The notes beneath the pieces were generated by a model that saw only the letters and a list, made by a program, of their open reading frames with translations, was not told the DNA's origin and did no database searches. From NCBI GenBank assembly GCA_026182355.1, contig JAPFBL010000225.1, forward strand, positions 372,001 to 436,000: DNA of 64,000 nucleotides, read 5' to 3'. The position numbers and the translations under genes were made by a program. The stretch comes from Hermatobates lingyangjiaoensis (Eukaryota > Arthropoda > Insecta > Hemiptera > Hermatobatidae). Shown here piece after piece: positions 31,263 to 42,461 of this stretch. Position 1 is the first letter of the stretch. The number at the start of each line of letters is the position of its first letter.

Positions 31263-31841
31263 AAAGGACTAGTTTAAAATCATTGGACCTCAACCCTCAA
31301 AAAAATTACATCACATAACCATAACGTTCATAACCTTGAAAAATCAAAAAAAAAGTGTCTTCATATTTGTCATATTGTTGTTTTATTTGTCATTTTAAAA
31401 AATAAATTCAATTTGGATTATTGAATACTTCTGGCATTGCAAGAAGCTGCGTGTAACTTTTATCTGTAGGCTAATATTATTGATAAAATATGTTTTCCTT
31501 CTGTATCTATATATAAAAATATCAAAGACGCATTAAGCTATAAGATTTTAAATCTTTGGCACTCCATTTCCGAAGTCAACTTGGTCTATGAGTAACAAAG
31601 TTTAAAGTCATCAATAGTTTTTAAAGTAACATATGTGGGAATGTTTTTGAACTACCTAGTTGACTTGTCTTTTGGGTTTGGCTTTTATTTCTTTATTATT
31701 GTGAAAGTTGCTTTTCTATTTTGTTGAATATATGTTTGACAATCTGTATAATATCATAATATACCATTGTTTCTGGATAACTATCTTTTAATATGAATAA
31801 AGAGAAACGAAATGATGCTAACAAGGTGTTTATATTTGCAG
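31263..31841. other. Spacer before exon 24
   Basis: AT-rich, nothing recognised. Confidence 0.5.
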
Positions 31842-32020
31842 GTTGGTTTTCGTGTGATGTTTGTGGACGAGGATACAGACACAAAAGGAACCTCAACAGG
31901 CACACGAAATCCCTGTGCGATCAGACAACGCCGTACGCCTGTCACGTGTGCCCGTACAAGGCCAAGCAGAAGGTTCATCTCAGAAAGCACCTTGTTGTCA
32001 GGCATAATGTTGTCAATTAA
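31842..32020 (+). CDS. lola: lola-type zinc-finger terminal exon 24
   Basis: Acceptor TATATTTGCAG ends at 31841; GT-TGG-TTT-TCG opens 58 codons, one of the shortest. Finger 1: CDVCGRGY, RHKRNLNRH, TKSLC; the YEC motif is replaced by Ser-Leu-Cys. The linker DQTTPYA is the most divergent in the array. Finger 2: CHVCPYKAKQK, VHLRKH, LVVRH. Only four residues follow the last His. The KVHL of finger 2 links it to exons 22, 23, 28 and 29. AATAAA at 32132-32137. Confidence 0.88.
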
Positions 32021-33490
32021 CTGGAAAGCGGACATTCCTTTCCTTTTGACCTTAGACGACTGTCAGTCCTCATCTGTCGGCAATTTCAAGTCTATTCGGA
32101 AACTTAACTCGAAGCATTCCACATGACACATAATAAATGTTTTCCCCCAGTCAGAGTATTCTGTTTTTCAGTTCGGATATAGGGTTTCACGTTTTCAGGA
32201 CAACTACATCGATCTCCATTCCCCTTATTGCTGCCTGCATCCTTATTTTTTTTCCTAAAGCAATTTTGTATGTTCAATCATATTTATTTATTTAACAAGT
32301 TACACTTTCTGTTTATTTATGTAAAATACCAAAGATATAGTAATTTTAAGTAGATTTGTTTATGCTTACTTAATGTTTATTAACAAAAGACACAAGTACT
32401 TAATAACTTGTTTTAGAGAGCACTGTTATGCCGTTTAAAATGTTAATCTGAGTTTTCGTGGCATTTTCAAATCATGTATCAAGATGTTGATCTTCATAAT
32501 GAGCATTATTTTGAATTACAAGATTAACTATATCGTTACTATTTTGCCAATAGTTTTTCCAGTTTTTTGTAAGTTTTTTATGTTGAATTTATTAAATGTT
32601 TCTTTTTAATAAGTTGATGATCTATTGTTTCTACCTGTTTCGTTCTTCTGACAGTTTTATTTCTATTAATTCTCTTTCTTAGGTCTTTAAAATTGTGTAA
32701 AATTGGTGTTTTACCTTATTTTTACGATTTATCTGTGCAGGTAAGTTTTACTTGAGTTATGTCAAGTATAGTAATTTCGAGAAGAGTCCCTTTTGATGGA
32801 GTCATATGTTTTGACACTTCTTAGATCTATTTCTGACAATATTTTGACTATTCTGCGAATATATACTTAATTTGTATCGAATAAGTTTGTGGCCCCCACT
32901 ATGTGACACAACTGCTAATGTACTATAATAAAATTGATAACTTAGTGAAACTTATAAATAATTTTATAGCAGGAGCTACTTTGTTTCAGTTTTTTAATGA
33001 CTACAGAATGTTAATATGAAGAAGTTAATCTCAGGATAATACTGTTCAGTTGTGATAAAAAAGTCGTAAATTTATGCTGCTAAGTAATGTTTATAATTGC
33101 CTATTCTTACTTGATAAATTTGGTTTTTTTTTTATTTTTCTAAAAATGTTTATGCAACATTCTATCCATATACATGAGGAGAAAATTAAAAAAAAAATCG
33201 TTAGGATCACTAATAAAATAATTTTATACAAAGTATTAAATTACTGAGTTTATTTAGAACTATGTTGATAGAAGTTGTACTCGTATTTCTAATACAAATG
33301 ACTGTAGGGAGCACTCATGGCAATATGTCATTATTTTCAAATTATTAATAGTATTTCTACTTTTGTATCGATTTAAAATAGGTTTTGAAACGTTTTGTGA
33401 CTGTTTAGAATGTCTTAAGACGACGAGGTAGTAATTTATAGATATTTTGTTGGTTTTGAGATTGTGTAACGAATGGGTTACTGTTTGCAG
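32021..33490. other. Spacer between exons 24 and 25
   Basis: AT-rich. Two acceptor-like sites (TTTCTTAG at 32683, CTGTGCAG at 32740) lead to short frames without cysteine pairs. No element is recognised. Confidence 0.5.
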
Positions 33491-33678
33491 GGGAAAGACA
33501 ATACAGCTGTGACACTTGTGGTCGCCAGTATTTCCACAAGAAGCATCTCACATCCCATCAGCGCCACGAGTGCAACAAGGAGCCCCGTTTTGTCTGTCCG
33601 TACTGCCCCTACAAGTCCAAACGGAAGACCAACATGAAAACACATATCGCCCGTAGACACGAGGCTATCATGGTTTAG
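33491..33678 (+). CDS. lola: lola-type zinc-finger terminal exon 25
   Basis: Acceptor TTACTGTTTGCAG ends at 33490; GG-GAA-AGA-CAA opens 61 codons. Finger 1: CDTCGRQY, FHKKHLTSH, QRHEC, with Gln for Ser and His for Tyr. Linker NKEPRFV. Finger 2: CPYCPYKSKRK, TNMKTH, IARRH, with Ser for Ala. The tail is EAIMV. It is almost the same as exon 26, differing by a handful of residues. AATAAA at 33829-33834. Confidence 0.92.
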
Positions 33679-34205
33679 AAGTATTATTCGGAGTTAACAG
33701 TTTAGGGTTGGGTTACAAACAGCCTTATAATGTTTTCTTAACAGTGATTTGACTGATTGTTTTATTTAGAAAATATTTGAAAAAAAAATGTGATTTTGTT
33801 TAGCTCCCACTGTAAGCCTTTGAGCAAAAATAAATGAATTATTCTTTGTATTTTGTGAATGGTTTTAATACATTTTAGACTTTTCCTGAATACAGTAATG
33901 GGAAAGTTCCATCCGCATACTTGCGCAACAGCAGTTGTGTTACCATTAAACAAAATAATGTTTGCTGTCGTGTACACAGACAAGATCTCTCTTTAGTCTT
34001 GTTAACCGAGTCCTTAAAATCGGTTAATATTCTATACGATAAAGTTTGATTTTAATTGTCCTCGGAAATAGCCTAAGAGTGGAGGTTGGACTGATTCAGT
34101 CATTGTAAAGGCTTTGCTTTGTTTATCGACAGAGTGTGCATTTATACACGTATATATATATTTGTGAGTTTGGGGAATTGGTAACGAATGGGTTACTTTT
34201 TGCAG
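33679..34205. other. Spacer between exons 25 and 26
   Basis: The right end (GTAACGAATGGGTTACT, then TTTTGCAGGGG) copies the region upstream of exon 25. Otherwise only the exon 25 poly(A) signal is recognised. Confidence 0.55.
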
Positions 34206-34393
34206 GGGAAAGACAGTACAGCTGTGACGCTTGTGGTCGCCAGTATTTCCACAAGAAGCACCTCACATCCCACCAGCGCCACGAGTGCAACAAGGAGCCT
34301 CGTTTTGTCTGTCCGTACTGCTCCTACAAGTCCAAATGGAAGGCAAACATGAAAACACATGTTGCTCGCAGACACGAAACCATCATGGTTTAG
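34206..34393 (+). CDS. lola: lola-type zinc-finger terminal exon 26
   Basis: Acceptor ACTTTTTGCAG ends at 34205; GG-GAA-AGA-CAG opens 61 codons. Finger 1: CDACGRQY, FHKKHLTSH, QRHEC, with helix identical to exon 25. Linker NKEPRFV. Finger 2: CPYCSYKSKWK, ANMKTH, VARRH; Ser replaces Pro and Trp replaces Arg relative to exon 25. The tail is ETIMV. A recent tandem copy of exon 25 with its acceptor. AATAAA at 34857-34862. Confidence 0.92.
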
Positions 34394-35231
34394 AAATCCC
34401 ACTAACTCCGGTGTTTGGTGTTTTAACGTTTTTTAATAATACTTGAATTGATTTATTTTAAACTGCAGAAACTAGTAGCTAAATTGAAATTTAACTAGCA
34501 GAAGGTGTCCATCTGTGTCTATCAATATTCACCGATTTAAAGATTATAGTACTGTCAAACTTGTAAAATATTATATTGAGAGAAATATGGTTATCAGTCG
34601 GTCATGTCTCTCTAAAGTAAACCAGGCTATCGTTTTCTGAACTTTGAAGTTCATAAGAACACCTCATACATATAGGCTAGATAGATCAGAATCGAGACAA
34701 CATCCTTTAAACATCTCTGAGAAAGTTTTGTAGTCTTTTCTGATATTTAATAGATTTTTTAAACAGATATTCCCTTAAGTTATATTGTCAACAATAATGG
34801 TATTTCTGTTTGTTGATAAACTTATTTGTAAAATTGACATCTCTGCGAAAAAGTGTAATAAAATATTTCTATAAGCATCAAATTATTAAAAAAAAATAAG
34901 AATAGATAACATATTGGCCTGTTTTTCATCAGTTTGTAGTTCTTTTCCCTATTTAGACTTCGGTAATATTAATTTTGTCCAGATATGAATATGTTAAGAA
35001 CAAACAACGTTTATTTTATTCTGTTAAAGCTACATAGTGGTAATTCCACGGCAATATGACTGATGCCTGTTTTACAGGAAAACTTGACTAGTAAAGACTT
35101 AATAACTTTTACTAATGCTTGACCTGAAAATTGATTTCTTTTCTTTTGAAGATTATTAATAAAATATGGAATAATATACATGTAGGTGATGGAGTGCCTC
35201 TGTTAGAGGTGTAACACTGAATTCTGTTTAG
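34394..35231. other. Spacer between exons 26 and 27
   Basis: AT-rich, nothing recognised apart from AATAAA at 34857-34862. Confidence 0.5.
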
Positions 35232-35422
35232 ATGGGTTGCGGAAACACGTGTGCGGCGAGTGCGGGCGCAGCTACCGGCACAGACGACACCTGCTCTACC
35301 ATCAGCGCCACGAGTGCAACAAGGAGCCCGCCTTCCTCTGCCCCTACTGTCCGTACAGGTGTAAGAGGAGGACCACGCTCAAGAGCCACGCCATTGTCAA
35401 GCATAAAACTGTTGTCCTATAA
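35232..35422 (+). CDS. lola: lola-type zinc-finger terminal exon 27
   Basis: Acceptor TTCTGTTTAG ends at 35231; AT completes the split codon (probably Asp), then GGG-TTG-CGG; 62 codons. Finger 1: CGECGRSY, RHRRHLLYH, QRHEC. Linker NKEPAFL. Finger 2: CPYCPYRCKRR, TTLKSH, AIVKH, with Cys for Ala as in exon 1. The tail is KTVVL. Codon use is clearly GC-richer at third positions than in neighbouring exons. It shares RHEC with exons 25 and 26. Confidence 0.9.
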
Positions 35423-36479
35423 AACTTGATTATACTTATGAAATGTCTTTCATTTACCTCTCTTCCTTCCATTGGGTTTTATTTTATTGTTGTTAAACTG
35501 TTAGCAACTAAAACCATTCGATGAAGTGTTCCTACGTGATATTGTAGTGACAATGAAGTTTGAAGAAGTCAGTATAATCATAGATCATAACCATAACATG
35601 ACAACTATGTTAAACATGAGTAAAAGTAAACCAGATAACTTTTCATCTGGTTATTGCCTTGTAGGTTTTACAGGCAATTACTGACCAAGATCACACTCCA
35701 CATTCAACGACTGTGAGACACCTCGGGATCTAACCCTTCGCCATTAATACTGACCTTTCAGAAGGGACACCACCACCTAAGATAGGGAATTACTGACCAA
35801 AATCACACGCCACTAAAACAGTCAACGACTGTGAATTTTATAGACATTTTATAGTCAAATTAACTTGTTTAAGGACATTACAATTTCTTTTTAAAAAGTT
35901 TTATATTACTATCCTTTTCTATGGATGAATTCCAATACAATTTTGTTTAAGTTAATATAAACTAATCCCTCATGTACAGTAGGTTGTTCTTAGGGTAATA
36001 AAAAGTAAAAAAAATATATGTTTAACTTATTTATAGCATCAAATACATGCCTATGGTGAGGAATTATAAATAAACTATTTTAAAGAATGGTGTCTAAAAG
36101 CTCCTAATGTACTTAAAGTGAATTGTCAATGAGAAAATGTTGCCCAAACCTGTACGGCATATCTACCACTCCTAAGGGCTACTTTGGGATTACATCGATT
36201 TCATCCTTCACACGGTGTGACTTACTTGTAGATCTTCACAAGCTTTTCCTTAATTTAAAACACAATGCTTATATTTGAAAAGATTTCAAATTGTTTTATC
36301 TATAATTAATATTTTATCGAAAAATTGGTGTTTAGATTTTCAGAAATCCTTTTATTGACATTTGCAACTGATGATGTACTCGTATATGCATCAAATGTTA
36401 CAAGTCAGCTAGAAATGTTATTCTTTTCAAACATTTTATTTTTAAAAGAAGGTACTAAGAGAATTGTCTGTGTTTTCAG
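35423..36479. other. Spacer between exons 27 and 28
   Basis: A direct repeat (ATTACTGACCAAGATCACAC at about 35679 and again near 35788) is visible. No coding feature is recognised. Confidence 0.5.
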
Positions 36480-36658
36480 GTAGATCTTTTGTGTGCCCTA
36501 AATGTAAACGGTTCTACGGATACAAGAGGAATCTACTTGCCCACATGAAGTACGAATGCCAAATGGAGCCGCAGTTTGCCTGTCCTCACTGCCCCTATAG
36601 GGCCAAGCAAAGGGTTCACCTCCGAAGTCACCTCGTCCTCAAACATTTCAACCTCTAA
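36480..36658 (+). CDS. lola: lola-type zinc-finger terminal exon 28
   Basis: Acceptor TCTGTGTTTTCAG ends at 36479; GT-AGA-TCT-TTT opens 58 codons. Finger 1: CPKCKRFY, GYKRNLLAH, MKYEC. Linker QMEPQFA. Finger 2: CPHCPYRAKQR, VHLRSH, LVLKH. The tail is only FNL. Starting here the first finger mostly begins CPxC rather than CDVC. AATAAA at 36921-36926, about 50 bases before the next acceptor. Confidence 0.9.
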
Positions 36659-36975
36659 ACTATAGTTTCAGTGTTCTCACTTCTCATTGGTATTTACAAA
36701 ATGATTTATTTTCCTTGTCTTGATTATTCTGAGGTTTTTTACTCCTAAGTCCTTGCCCACTCTGTTAATGGCCGGAAATATTTTTACTTCGTATCGATCA
36801 ATATTTCGAAAGGATTCTTTGGAATTAAGCATTTTACAATAATTTAATCAATACATTATATGATATTTTCTTATAAAAGTTATTTTGATTGTGGTTTACT
36901 ATTAATAAGTACAATGAACTAATAAAATCCACTCTGATTTTCAAAAAAAAAATCTAACTGAGTTGGTTGTTTCAG
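36659..36975. other. Spacer between exons 28 and 29
   Basis: 317 bases of AT-rich sequence with one poly(A) signal near its end and the acceptor of exon 29. Confidence 0.55.
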
Positions 36976-37175
36976 AAATGGGATTCCTGTGCCCCACATG
37001 TTCGAGGAAGTACACCCACAAGCGTAGCCTGGCTCTTCACCGCAAATACGAATGTAACAAGGAACCTATGTTCCTTTGCCCTTTCTGTCCCTACAGAGGC
37101 AAGCAAAAGGTCCACCTCAGGAGTCACATTGGTCTCAAGCACAACCAATTCGACCTCTTTTTAAATAAATCATAA
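36976..37175 (+). CDS. lola: lola-type zinc-finger terminal exon 29
   Basis: Acceptor TTGGTTGTTTCAG ends at 36975; AA completes the split codon, then ATG-GGA-TTC; 65 codons. Finger 1: CPTCSRKY, THKRSLALH, RKYEC. Linker NKEPMFL. Finger 2: CPFCPYRGKQK, VHLRSH, IGLKH, with Gly for Ala. The tail ends LFLNKS. A perfect AATAAA (37164-37169) forms the Asn-Lys codons four residues from the end, so poly(A) signal and coding end overlap. Confidence 0.9.
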
Positions 37176-37881
37176 TCTCCAATCAACCACTTATTTATCA
37201 ACTCCTCAAGTTCTTTCTCGCAAATGCAACACAAATTATATGCATAATGCTTAAGCATTATTAAATTTAACCGGTTTTCATCTTTTACTCCGTCTGTTAT
37301 TATCTATTCTAATTTTAACATGTTTACGTTTTTTCTAGCTTTTATCATGAAGAAATTGTTGAATTATGAAAAGCCATTTGTATGTAAATGGTCTAGACTC
37401 AAGTGGCAGTAAATCAAAATTGCATATATACTTAATAATAGGAAAATTGAAGAAAAATGGAATGTTAAACTCAACTTTACTATAAGTAACATAATATCAC
37501 ACTAGTTCACAATCAACTGAGTTTTACTTTTTTATTTTAACTTGTCTTTCGTATAGATATAATATCAAACTCTCTGATATATTATTATTAAACTTAGACC
37601 CTCAGCCAGTCTATCTAGTACATAGCTTTCATTTAAAGAAATTCCAAGATATTCGTATATCTCTAAGAGTTCTGGTTTAGAAATTTATAATAATAAGGTC
37701 TTTGAGACATTTCTTTCTTCTTGAGAAAGGTGTGGGGTTGTTTTAGCAGGATTTATGTGTAGATCTGTATCCTTTAAAGATCTTTCAACAATTTGGTGAA
37801 CATGTAGCAACAGACCAAAGTCAGTAACATAAGGGATTCATTTTCTTTATACGCGTACCTTTGAGTGTCGTAACATTGATT
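37176..37881. other. Spacer after exon 29
   Basis: AT-rich, nothing recognised. Confidence 0.5.
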
Positions 37882-37889
37882 ATTTACAG

Positions 37890-38710
37890 CAGTGGTTCTC
37901 AAACTGGGGACCGCGAAGGGGTTGAAGGGGGACCGCGAATAGTCCATTCAGTACTTGAAATTGTCGACTAGCCCATATGGTATTGTTACAGTCATAATGA
38001 CATCGTTGTTGCTGGGACAGGATATCAAAGCGTTGCATCTCAAATTACACCTTTTTCCGTTTGAAGTTTCTGGATAGGGAGGGAGAGTCAAAGAAGTGTT
38101 TTGTTTGTGTGACTCATGTCAACAAGCTTACGCGATTCTACTCGAGTTGTATTGATTGGAGGTGAGGTGAATTGCGTGATTATATGTGAATTGTTTTCTG
38201 TGAATTGTCAATTAGTGATTTTTGGATCCAAATGGTATAGTCCTATCCTGAAGTTGCAAAGCTGGCTCTAAAGGTGCTGATTCCATTCGCAACCACCTAT
38301 GAATCAGACAGCATTTTCTGCATTACTTGCTATCAAAACAAAATCCCGAAACAGGTTAGAAGCCACAAATGATATAAGAGTTGCACTTGCCAAAACTAAG
38401 CCAAATATAGAAGAACTGGTTGAGGCAAAGCAAATGCACCCATCACATTGAATGAAGTTTTAATATATTTCAATGTTGCTATTTTCTGATTGAATAATTG
38501 ATTAAATAAGATTTTTTTTTGTTTTAATAGAAATCGGTTGCAATTTTTTGAAAAAATATGTTTGTGTTTGAATAAACGTTTGTTTCCCCAAAATGTTTTG
38601 TTCCAGTAACCTATATGTTAACTGGTTGTTATAAAAGGGTCCGTGAGCCATCTAAAATATCATAAAGAGACTGTCATGCAAAAAATCTCAAAATAGTTTG
38701 AGAACCACTG
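37890..38710 (+). mobile_element. hAT transposon remnant 1
   Basis: Ends are CAGTGGTTCTCAAACTGGG and ...AATAGTTTGAGAACCACTG, inverted repeats of the hAT type, flanked by the perfect 8-base duplication ATTTACAG (37882-37889 and 38711-38718). At 821 bases it is too short for a full element. Inside, a piece of the transposase C-terminus remains (see next entry). Confidence 0.9.
38258..38451 (+). pseudogene. hAT transposase C-terminal fragment
   Basis: Translation gives ALKVLIPFATTYESDSIF, then after a frameshift LAIKTKSRNRLEATNDIRV and EELVEAKQMHPSH with a stop. This is the dimerisation end of hAT (ZBED-like) transposases, where LIPFATTYLCE, SRNRL and HPSH are conserved. The LCE is already damaged. 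It is non-functional. Confidence 0.82.
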
Positions 38711-38718
38711 ATTTACAG

Positions 38719-40543
38719 GATCCAGAAGGCTATCCACAACGCAATCACAATGAGGCGATGGTACAACTCCCTTAGGTCAGAAGTTTCTATTTTGTTAAGC
38801 AAAAGTTTTTGAACAGACTCCGTTTGATTTTTCCTTCTGATGTGTAAGTTTTCCCTTAAGAAGGTGTTTATTTACCAAAAACTTCTCATGTTCTTAAATA
38901 TAGCACTTTATAGGTGACATATTTACTGTAATGTCTATATCAGGCCTATTTAGTAAAATATGAATTTGATCTATCAAAACAGTATCACCTACAGTGAAGT
39001 CACAAACATTTGTAAACCGACCGGACCTAGTAAGCTTATGCAAGCTGAGTGTTGGGGATGCGTTATTTTTTTATTAAATTTGTTATATATGAGAAGTTAG
39101 TTCCACATTCTAACCAATTGCTAAATGCTCATTTAATATTGGAATATTTGTGTCGGAATCAGAGTTAATTTCCATTGAGCCAGAGATATACGTGTGATGT
39201 ATCAGACGACTTGCCTGTAGATTTGAATGGACTTGCATGCCTAGTTATTTCTCCATGTTTGTTTGACCTCTCCAAATGGACTCCAGGAGTAAAATACTGC
39301 ATGATGACGTGGAAGGTCATTCAGTTTGAACGAGGAATAGAATGTTCTATACATGGATGTTTTTATAAATATATTCAGTTGTTAAGCAAGATGATTTTGT
39401 TGACATAAATTAATTTTGATTTACTGCCGTCTGACTTCTGACCACCTCTGCATAACTAACTTTATTCATCCAATTAATTAAAATTGTCAGAAATGTCAAA
39501 GAGGAAGTTTCAAAAGTTATGATAAACAGGTATGCCTTGGGAAATCATTCCTTTGAATTGATCTGTGTGCTTTAGATTGTGTAAGCAATACAGTTAAAAC
39601 TATAATTAAATTAATAATCTGTATTATTGTATTCGTTTGTGCTACATTATTAAATGAGTAATTTTCAAAAAAAAAAAAAAGCGTTGAACTTTTTGCCCCT
39701 GATATTGGTCAATGAAAATACAGTATTCTATAGCTTTCCTCAGATTATTATTAACACGTTGACTGCCATGGTAATTTTCAGATACCTGGCCAAAAATGAA
39801 AATTTGATTTTATTACATTATATTATTAAAAACTCTAAATCTAGTACATAGTTATAAAATAAAAGAATAAAAATGTGTATTTTTATAGAAAAAAATACAA
39901 AATAAATATAAATATAAAATATAAATAAATATAAAAATAAATTTTCTGTTCATACAAGCCAACATTGATTTTTTGTTCTTTCCCAGAAGCCATCTATCGA
40001 TATTAGCACTGATATACTACGAGTTTAATCGTAGGCTGCACAAAAATGGCTAGTAAATACACTACGAGATAACTCGTAGTTGGCGTCCTTGAAAAGAACG
40101 CTAAGATATCTCGTAGTCGGCAGTCAACGTGTTAAGGAACAAAATTATATTTTTAAAGAAACAGAAATTATTATAAAATGTTTTCTAATAATGCCTGTAT
40201 CACTGACATATGAATGTCAGACTATAAACACAAACGCCAATTATACACTATTACAGTTTTCTAAAGTTCTGAAAATTGTGTAAGATATTCCAGTAGAAAA
40301 TATTCTTACAAAGATTCTAGGAAATAAAACTTGTAACCGATTTCAGGTTTTTTAGATTATCTCGAATGTCATTTATTCTTCAAACATTTTTAGCTGAATA
40401 TTTCTTAGTCACTTTTATAAGGTTTATTACTGTTACAGGTTTATATGTATATTCAATGTGAAGTGTTCTTCATGTAAAGCTCGTTTAATACGTTAGGACT
40501 TATTCATTTCTTGAGAAAGTAAATTTTAAATGAAAAATATCAT

Positions 40544-40586
<43 letters not shown>

Positions 40587-40719
40587 CGAATACAGTTTTT
40601 ATCAAATAAATAGTTAATTTTAAAAGCTAGTATTTTAAAATAAAATTTGAAACATACGAGATAGTTTGAAGAATATATATATATCAATGATTAAACCATA
40701 ATATGATGTGGGAAAAGAA
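38719..40719. other. Spacer after hAT remnant 1
   Basis: AT-rich with a (TA)n run at about 40548-40579. TACGAGATAACTCGTA at about 40063-40078 is a palindrome. Open frames at 39175-39408 and elsewhere show no domain. Confidence 0.45.
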
Positions 40720-40762
40720 GACTAAGATCTTTCAACCGTAACAAGCGGTCCTCGTCAGAGAA
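40720..40762 (-). ncRNA. Hammerhead-like ribozyme motif, GACCG type
   Basis: Minus strand: CUGACGA, G, stem II GACCG/CGGUU, GAA, AGAUCU, U, AGUC. Stem I is reduced to two pairs. An inverted partial partner at 40765-40800 lacks CUGANGA. It lies next to a (TA)n tract. Confidence 0.55.
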
Positions 40763-41548
40763 ACTTGTTACGGTTGAACGATCTTAATCTTGTTTTCCCA
40801 TTTCATATTGTGGTTAATTCATTGTTGTTATTTCACCTGTTTATATGAAATCTTTATATTATATATAAATTGATAAAAGTATCGACAGTGAAATAGAAAC
40901 AATATTAAAGTTTATCAGAACTAGGTCAGTTCTTCAGGTTCAATATATATTATATACAAGTAAATTCACAAAAAGAAAAATATACTAGAGATCAGGAAAA
41001 CTCACTAGTATATTTTGACTGCGTCATCTTCAGGTATAAAGATGGGATCTTTTCTGAAGACAGATGAAGACTCTTATATCCATCTTCAGGAGAAAAGAAG
41101 ATTATGAAATGGTTTGGAGATGTTTGTAGTTTATATATTATATGTACCCATGTAAACATAAATTATAAGAGAAAGCATATAGAAAAAACAACAATAACTT
41201 CGTGCAATATTTTGACATTAGTCGTTAGACTGTAGAATTAATGTGTTTAAGATAAGAGGACTTATTTATGAATAGATTCGCTATTCCTGTAAGAAGAAAT
41301 GTACGGTAAGGGTTTTGAGCTCTGGTGTCTGGTGTGTATGCGAACCGTGACTCCATGAAATTGGAAAATTTAGAAATATATTTAGTTATCTCATCATGGA
41401 AGGAATTACACCAGCGATGAATTAAGATACACTTGTTTATGTTTTTCTCACTTCTTCATTTGTCTAGATTCCTTTAAATTTAATAGTGGTTAACCTGGCT
41501 GGAGAAGGAGTTTTCTGAAATACTTTTGTTTTTTTTGTTTTCTGGTAG
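40763..41548. other. Spacer before exon 30 with degenerate repeats
   Basis: Includes a CUGAAGA-bearing fragment at 40932-40938 (minus) of the same family as 56314-56636, and another at 41021-41043 (minus) whose stem GAC/GUC is followed by AAAA instead of GAAA. No coding feature is seen. Confidence 0.5.
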
Positions 41549-41727
41549 GAAGACCCTACCACTGTCCTGGCTGTTCTCGCAAGTATTCGTATAAGCGCAA
41601 CCTGGCCTCCCACCTCAAGTACGAGTGTGGCAAGGAGCCGCAGTTCGCCTGCCCTCACTGCCCGTACAGGGCGAAGCAGCGCGCCACCCTCCGGAGTCAT
41701 GTTGTCATCAAGCACACCCTCCGCTGA
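41549..41727 (+). CDS. lola: lola-type zinc-finger terminal exon 30
   Basis: Acceptor TTTTCTGGTAG ends at 41548; GA-AGA-CCC-TAC opens 58 codons. Finger 1: CPGCSRKY, SYKRNLASH, LKYEC. Linker GKEPQFA. Finger 2: CPHCPYRAKQR, ATLRSH, VVIKH. The tail is TLR. The exon is GC-rich compared with others. Its last 40 coding bases are the founding unit of a minisatellite that starts directly after the stop. AATAAA at 42267-42272. Confidence 0.9.
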
Positions 41728-42000
41728 CCTGTCCGCCCTCAAGCACACCCTCTGGAGTCACGTCGTCATCAAGCACATCCTCCGCTGACCTGTCCGCCCT
41801 CAAGCACACCCTCCGGAGTCACGTCGTCATCAAGCACACCCTCCGCTGACCTGCCCACCCTCAAGAGTCACGTCGTCATCAAGCACACCCTCCGCTGACC
41901 TGTCCGCCCTCAAGCACACCCTCCGGAGTCACGTCGTCATCAAGCACACCCTCCGGAGTCATGTCGTCATCAAGCACGCCCTCCGCTGACCTGTCCGCCC
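41684..42000. repeat. Minisatellite derived from the end of exon 30
   Basis: The segment ACCCTCCGGAGTCATGTTGT, then CATCAAGCAC, ACCCTCCGCTGA and CCTGTCCGCCCTCAAGCAC is repeated about five times with unit length near 62 bases; some copies are internally shortened or joined. The first copy is coding (helix of finger 2, tail and stop); the rest are 3' untranslated. The copies keep the TGA in step with the repeat. Confidence 0.9.
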
Positions 42001-42461
42001 TCTTTTTCTTCCAAACTACCACTTCAAAAAAAAAAAGAAAAAAAATTGTATTGCTACATAATATACTATGTGTTGGCAATATGTAAATGCTCAACCAATG
42101 TTCTTATTCACTTAACATCACATTCCAGTAGGTTGCATTTTACCAATCGGGTACGGACTATGATCTGATGTATTTTGTATTATCATTGAAGAAAATGCGA
42201 TTGTGCCAAATGAGAATTAGTTCTTGATTGTTTCATTGTTTTATGACATATGTACTTGAAGTGAAAAATAAATAATCTGTTACCTTATCGAAATTGTCCT
42301 GTTTTATTTTTATGAAGTCTTTGTCTTCCCAGTCATTCTGAACTCAACAATGAGATTTAATACAGTCTGAGGTAGTGTAGTGGGCTTTAATTATCTTTTA
42401 TTTCATTTTTTTAAGCATAATTATTTCACGGATATCATGCATTATTGTTTTTATGTTTTAG
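42001..42461. other. Spacer between exons 30 and 31
   Basis: Begins with an A-rich tract (42026-42046); contains the exon 30 poly(A) signal at 42267-42272 and the acceptor of exon 31. Confidence 0.55.

Noticed and set aside
32733..32800. Acceptor-like CTGTGCAGGT with a short frame reading GKFYLSYV
   Set aside because: It has no finger ligands; the GTAAGT that follows looks like a donor by chance.
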